From Fluviicola sp. (GTDB lineage: Bacteria; Bacteroidota; Bacteroidia; Flavobacteriales_D; Crocinitomicaceae), in contig NZ_JBCNJT010000002.1 of the NCBI RefSeq assembly GCF_039596395.1, positions 1,400,934 to 1,464,933 of the forward strand: a DNA stretch of 64,000 nt, given 5' to 3'. The notes beneath the pieces are model-generated. The model saw nothing but the letters and a program-made list of their open reading frames with translations, was not told the origin of the DNA and searched no databases. How positions within the stretch are numbered: the stretch's first letter is position 1; each line of letters starts with the position of its first letter. The position numbers and the translations under genes are program-made. Below, piece after piece: positions 61,610-64,000 of this stretch.

Positions 61610-64000
61610 ATGAAGAAAATGCGATTCCTATTGATCCTTGGTTTTATTATCGGCTCGAAAAGCCTGTTTTCTCAGGTTTATCAGGGTACAGAGAAAGCAA
61701 AGAAACCGATTCCCACGAAAGCTGCCAGCTGTGCACCGGCAAATAAAACCACGTACATGGAATACAACAATGTGCGTGCAATGATCCATACCGCGGGAAA
61801 TTTGTGGCAGGTTCCGGGTCAAAATTTCTCCCAATATGAAATTCCTAAGAACTCCAAAATCATGTGTTTTTTCACTTCGGCGTTGTGGTTGGGAGGAACG
61901 GATATCAACGGACAATTAAAACTGGCAGCCTTGCGTTACCGCCAGGGACAGGATTACTGGACAGGGCCACTTTCAACGGGAACTGCAGAAATTGACCCGA
62001 GCGAATGTTTGAAATACGATAATCACTTTACTTCCAGCAAAGATTTGGTGCGTCAATTCGATGCATGGTACAATGCAGGAGTCCAGGATCAGCAGAACGG
62101 AACCAGCTTGCAAGGCACTAATTTTCCGAATTATAAAGTTCCCGATTTCATCAAGAACTGGCCGGCTCACGGAGATGTCAGCAAAGGGCAGGATTACCAC
62201 CTGGCACCTTTCTTCGACCGCGATAATGATGGCGAATACGAATGGGAAGAGGGAGATTATCCCTGGTACGATATTAACGGAACAAAAGACTGTAAAACCG
62301 ACCGGAGAGTTTCGCTTTACGGGGATTTCAACATGTGGTGGGTCATGAACGACAAAGGAAATATCCATACCGAATCTCAGGGTGAACCTATCGGGATGGA
62401 AATCCGAGCACAGGCTTTTGCTTTTGCCACCAATGATGAGGTCAATAACATGACCTTTTACAATTACGAATTGATCAACCGCGGAACGCAAACCTTGTAC
62501 AATACCTATTTCGGGGTTTTTGTGGATGGAGCACTTGGAGATCCGTTCGACGATTACACCGGCTGTGATGTGAGCCGTGGATTGGGATATTTCTACAATG
62601 GTGATGCAGTGGATGGCGATAACCAGGGATTTTATGGGTACGGAACAAGTCCTCCGGCTGCCGGGGTAGATTTCTTCGAAGGGCCTTACCAGGATAATGA
62701 TTCAATCGACAATGCCTATGGAATCGGGCCGGGAGAAGCGCTGAACGGAATCGGTTACGGAGATGGAATTGTGGACAACGAACGCTACGGAATGAGACGG
62801 TTCCTGTATTATATCAATTCAGGAGGAGGGGCAAATCCAAACCAGACAGATCCGACCACCGCGGCAGATTATTACAATTTCCTGCGCGGAAGATGGAAAG
62901 ACAATACGCCGTTTTATTACGGAGGAAACGGGCATATCTCCGATCCGACTGTTAACCCCAATGTGACCTGTGATTTCATGTTCCCGGATGATACCGATCC
63001 GCTGGGATGGGGAACAGGAGGAATTCCTCAGCCGGTCTGGACCGAACAAACTGCAAATAATTTGCCTTATGACCGCCGTTTCCTGCAATCTGCCGGACCT
63101 TTCGTGCTGAAACCAGGCGCTGTAAATAACATCACTGTGGGAATGGTTTGGGCAAGATCTGCCGGTGGCGATCCGTTTGAATCGGTGAAATCATTACGGC
63201 TTGCCGATGACAAAGCACAGGCTTTATTCGAAAATTGTTTCCGCGTACTGGAAGGGCCGCATGCTCCGGATCTGACCGGACAGGAATTGAACAACGAGTT
63301 GATTCTTTACTTGTCTAATAGTTCTGCATCCAACAACAAGTCTGAGGATTACAAGGAATATGATCCGTTTATCGGGACAACTGTTCCGAATGCTGATAAG
63401 TATTACCGTTTCCAGGGTTACATGATTTACCAGTTGAATAAATCCAACGTCAGTGTTTCCGACCTGGAGGATCCGACCAAGGCGCGTTTGGTAGCTCAGG
63501 TGGATCTCAAAGACGGAGTGAAGCGTTTGGTGAATTTTGAATTCGATGAGAACCTGCAGGCATCCTTCCCGGTGGAGAAAGTAAAAGGTGCGGATGAAGG
63601 TATCCGGCATTCATTCCGGGTGACAGAAGATTTGTTTTCTTCCGGTGACCGGAAACTGGTGAATTTCAAGCGCTATTATTACATGGCAATTTCGTATGCC
63701 TACAATAATTACAAAACTTACGACCCAACAGAAGCTAATGGCCTGGACGGACAAAAGAAACCCTTCCTGGGAAGCCGGAAAGCAGCCATTGGGGAAGTGA
63801 AAATTCTGGAGTTGATTCCGCATAATCCTGCTCCCGAATCCATGGGGACCATGCATATGGCTTCATATGGGATAACTCCACGCATCACGCGTTTGGACGG
63901 AACCGGAAACGGAGGAAGAGAATTGCAGTTGACATCCGCATCAGAGAGTGCGATTGTGGCAAACGGATTCAAGGATAAAGTACAATACGATTACAACGGC
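61610..64000 (+). CDS. large exported protein, open at the right edge
   Basis: The frame from the ATG at 61610 is open to the last base of the window, at least 797 residues, with no stop. It begins MKKMRFLLILGFIIGSKSLF and S-Q, a signal peptide. The body has many Asn/Gly/Asp and aromatic residues: VRAMIHTAGNLWQVPGQ, FFTSALWLGGTDINGQLKLA, RDNDGEYEWEEGDYPWYD, YGTSPPAAGVDFFEGPYQ, GMVWARSAGGDPFESVKSL. This is the style of large T9SS surface proteins of Bacteroidota; the sorting tail would lie outside. An in-frame ATG at 61529 would lengthen it by 27 residues but falls in the terminator, so 61610 is preferred. Confidence 0.85.
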   Translation, partial: MKKMRFLLILGFIIGSKSLFSQVYQGTEKAKKPIPTKAASCAPANKTTYMEYNNVRAMIHTAGNLWQVPGQNFSQYEIPKNSKIMCFFTSALWLGGTDINGQLKLAALRYRQGQDYWTGPLSTGTAEIDPSECLKYDNHFTSSKDLVRQFDAWYNAGVQDQQNGTSLQGTNFPNYKVPDFIKNWPAHGDVSKGQDYHLAPFFDRDNDGEYEWEEGDYPWYDINGTKDCKTDRRVSLYGDFNMWWVMNDKGNIHTESQGEPIGMEIRAQAFAFATNDEVNNMTFYNYELINRGTQTLYNTYFGVFVDGALGDPFDDYTGCDVSRGLGYFYNGDAVDGDNQGFYGYGTSPPAAGVDFFEGPYQDNDSIDNAYGIGPGEALNGIGYGDGIVDNERYGMRRFLYYINSGGGANPNQTDPTTAADYYNFLRGRWKDNTPFYYGGNGHISDPTVNPNVTCDFMFPDDTDPLGWGTGGIPQPVWTEQTANNLPYDRRFLQSAGPFVLKPGAVNNITVGMVWARSAGGDPFESVKSLRLADDKAQALFENCFRVLEGPHAPDLTGQELNNELILYLSNSSASNNKSEDYKEYDPFIGTTVPNADKYYRFQGYMIYQLNKSNVSVSDLEDPTKARLVAQVDLKDGVKRLVNFEFDENLQASFPVEKVKGADEGIRHSFRVTEDLFSSGDRKLVNFKRYYYMAISYAYNNYKTYDPTEANGLDGQKKPFLGSRKAAIGEVKILELIPHNPAPESMGTMHMASYGITPRITRLDGTGNGGRELQLTSASESAIVANGFKDKVQYDYNG

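Noticed and set aside
61973..62491. Minus-strand open frames between 61.6 and 64 kb
   Set aside because: They are opposite the continuous plus-strand frame from 61610 that has a signal peptide and consistent protein-like composition.
1..64000. tRNA, rRNA or CRISPR array
   Set aside because: No cloverleaf-like stretch, rRNA-like sequence or regularly spaced direct repeats were found by eye; a covariance scan would be needed for tRNA to be certain.

Overview
The window reads as a chromosomal segment of a Bacteroidota bacterium, most likely an aerobic Flavobacteriales species (Fluviicola/Crocinitomicaceae-like; the family is inferred, not proven). The signs are many secreted proteins with type IX secretion (T9SS) sorting tails, the T9SS/gliding lipoprotein SprE/PorW, an alternative complex III plus cytochrome oxidase operon, a MurF-alanine racemase fusion, an ATP synthase operon without atpD/atpC, Bacteroidota-type -7 boxes (TAnnTTTG), and starts mostly without Shine-Dalgarno sequences. 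I saw no rRNA, tRNA or CRISPR array.

Layout. 1-10 kb: end of a T9SS cargo protein, an outer-membrane barrel, an AsmA-like protein, a VTC polyphosphate-polymerase/DUF4956 pair, purT, a flavoprotein and a SPOR protein. 10-22 kb: one operon actABCDEF-coxB-coxA (quinol to cytochrome c to O2). 22-25.7 kb: a GxxExxY (PD-(D/E)XK nuclease-like) gene, frameshifted and enclosed by perfect 31-bp inverted repeats, then ruvB, an exported protein and queG. 25.7-31.3 kb: secreted CotH, DUF1800 and DUF1501 proteins. 31.4-40 kb: DUF4412 protein, rseP, a lipase-like exported protein, yebC, a CvpA-like protein, sprE/porW. 40-46 kb: ATP synthase genes atpZ-like, a membrane ORF, atpB-E-F-H-A-G. 46-57 kb: T9SS cargo proteins, a flotillin-like protein with four N-terminal repeats, an Ada-type alkyltransferase, a double OmpA protein, murF-alr and tdk. 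57-64 kb: an acidic protein, an M28 peptidase, an eCIS-core (DUF4157) protein with a nuclease-like C-terminus, and a large exported protein that runs off the right edge.

How it fits together. The act/cox operon makes proton-motive force that the atp genes use; that force also drives T9SS/gliding, whose lipoprotein SprE sits directly in front of the atp genes. Several secreted proteins here are T9SS clients. Intergenic spaces, above all those between convergent genes, carry palindromes of several families (GC-rich GTAGGGGCG-type, AT-rich AATTATCAA-type and AAAAGTTCAA-type, and CATGATATCATG-type), which look like terminators or REP-like repeats.

The most unusual items are the inverted-repeat-bounded GxxExxY unit, the eCIS-core/nuclease protein, the palindrome families, a terminator inside the atp operon between atpE and atpF, and a possible small RNA or attenuated leader at 61.4-61.6 kb.
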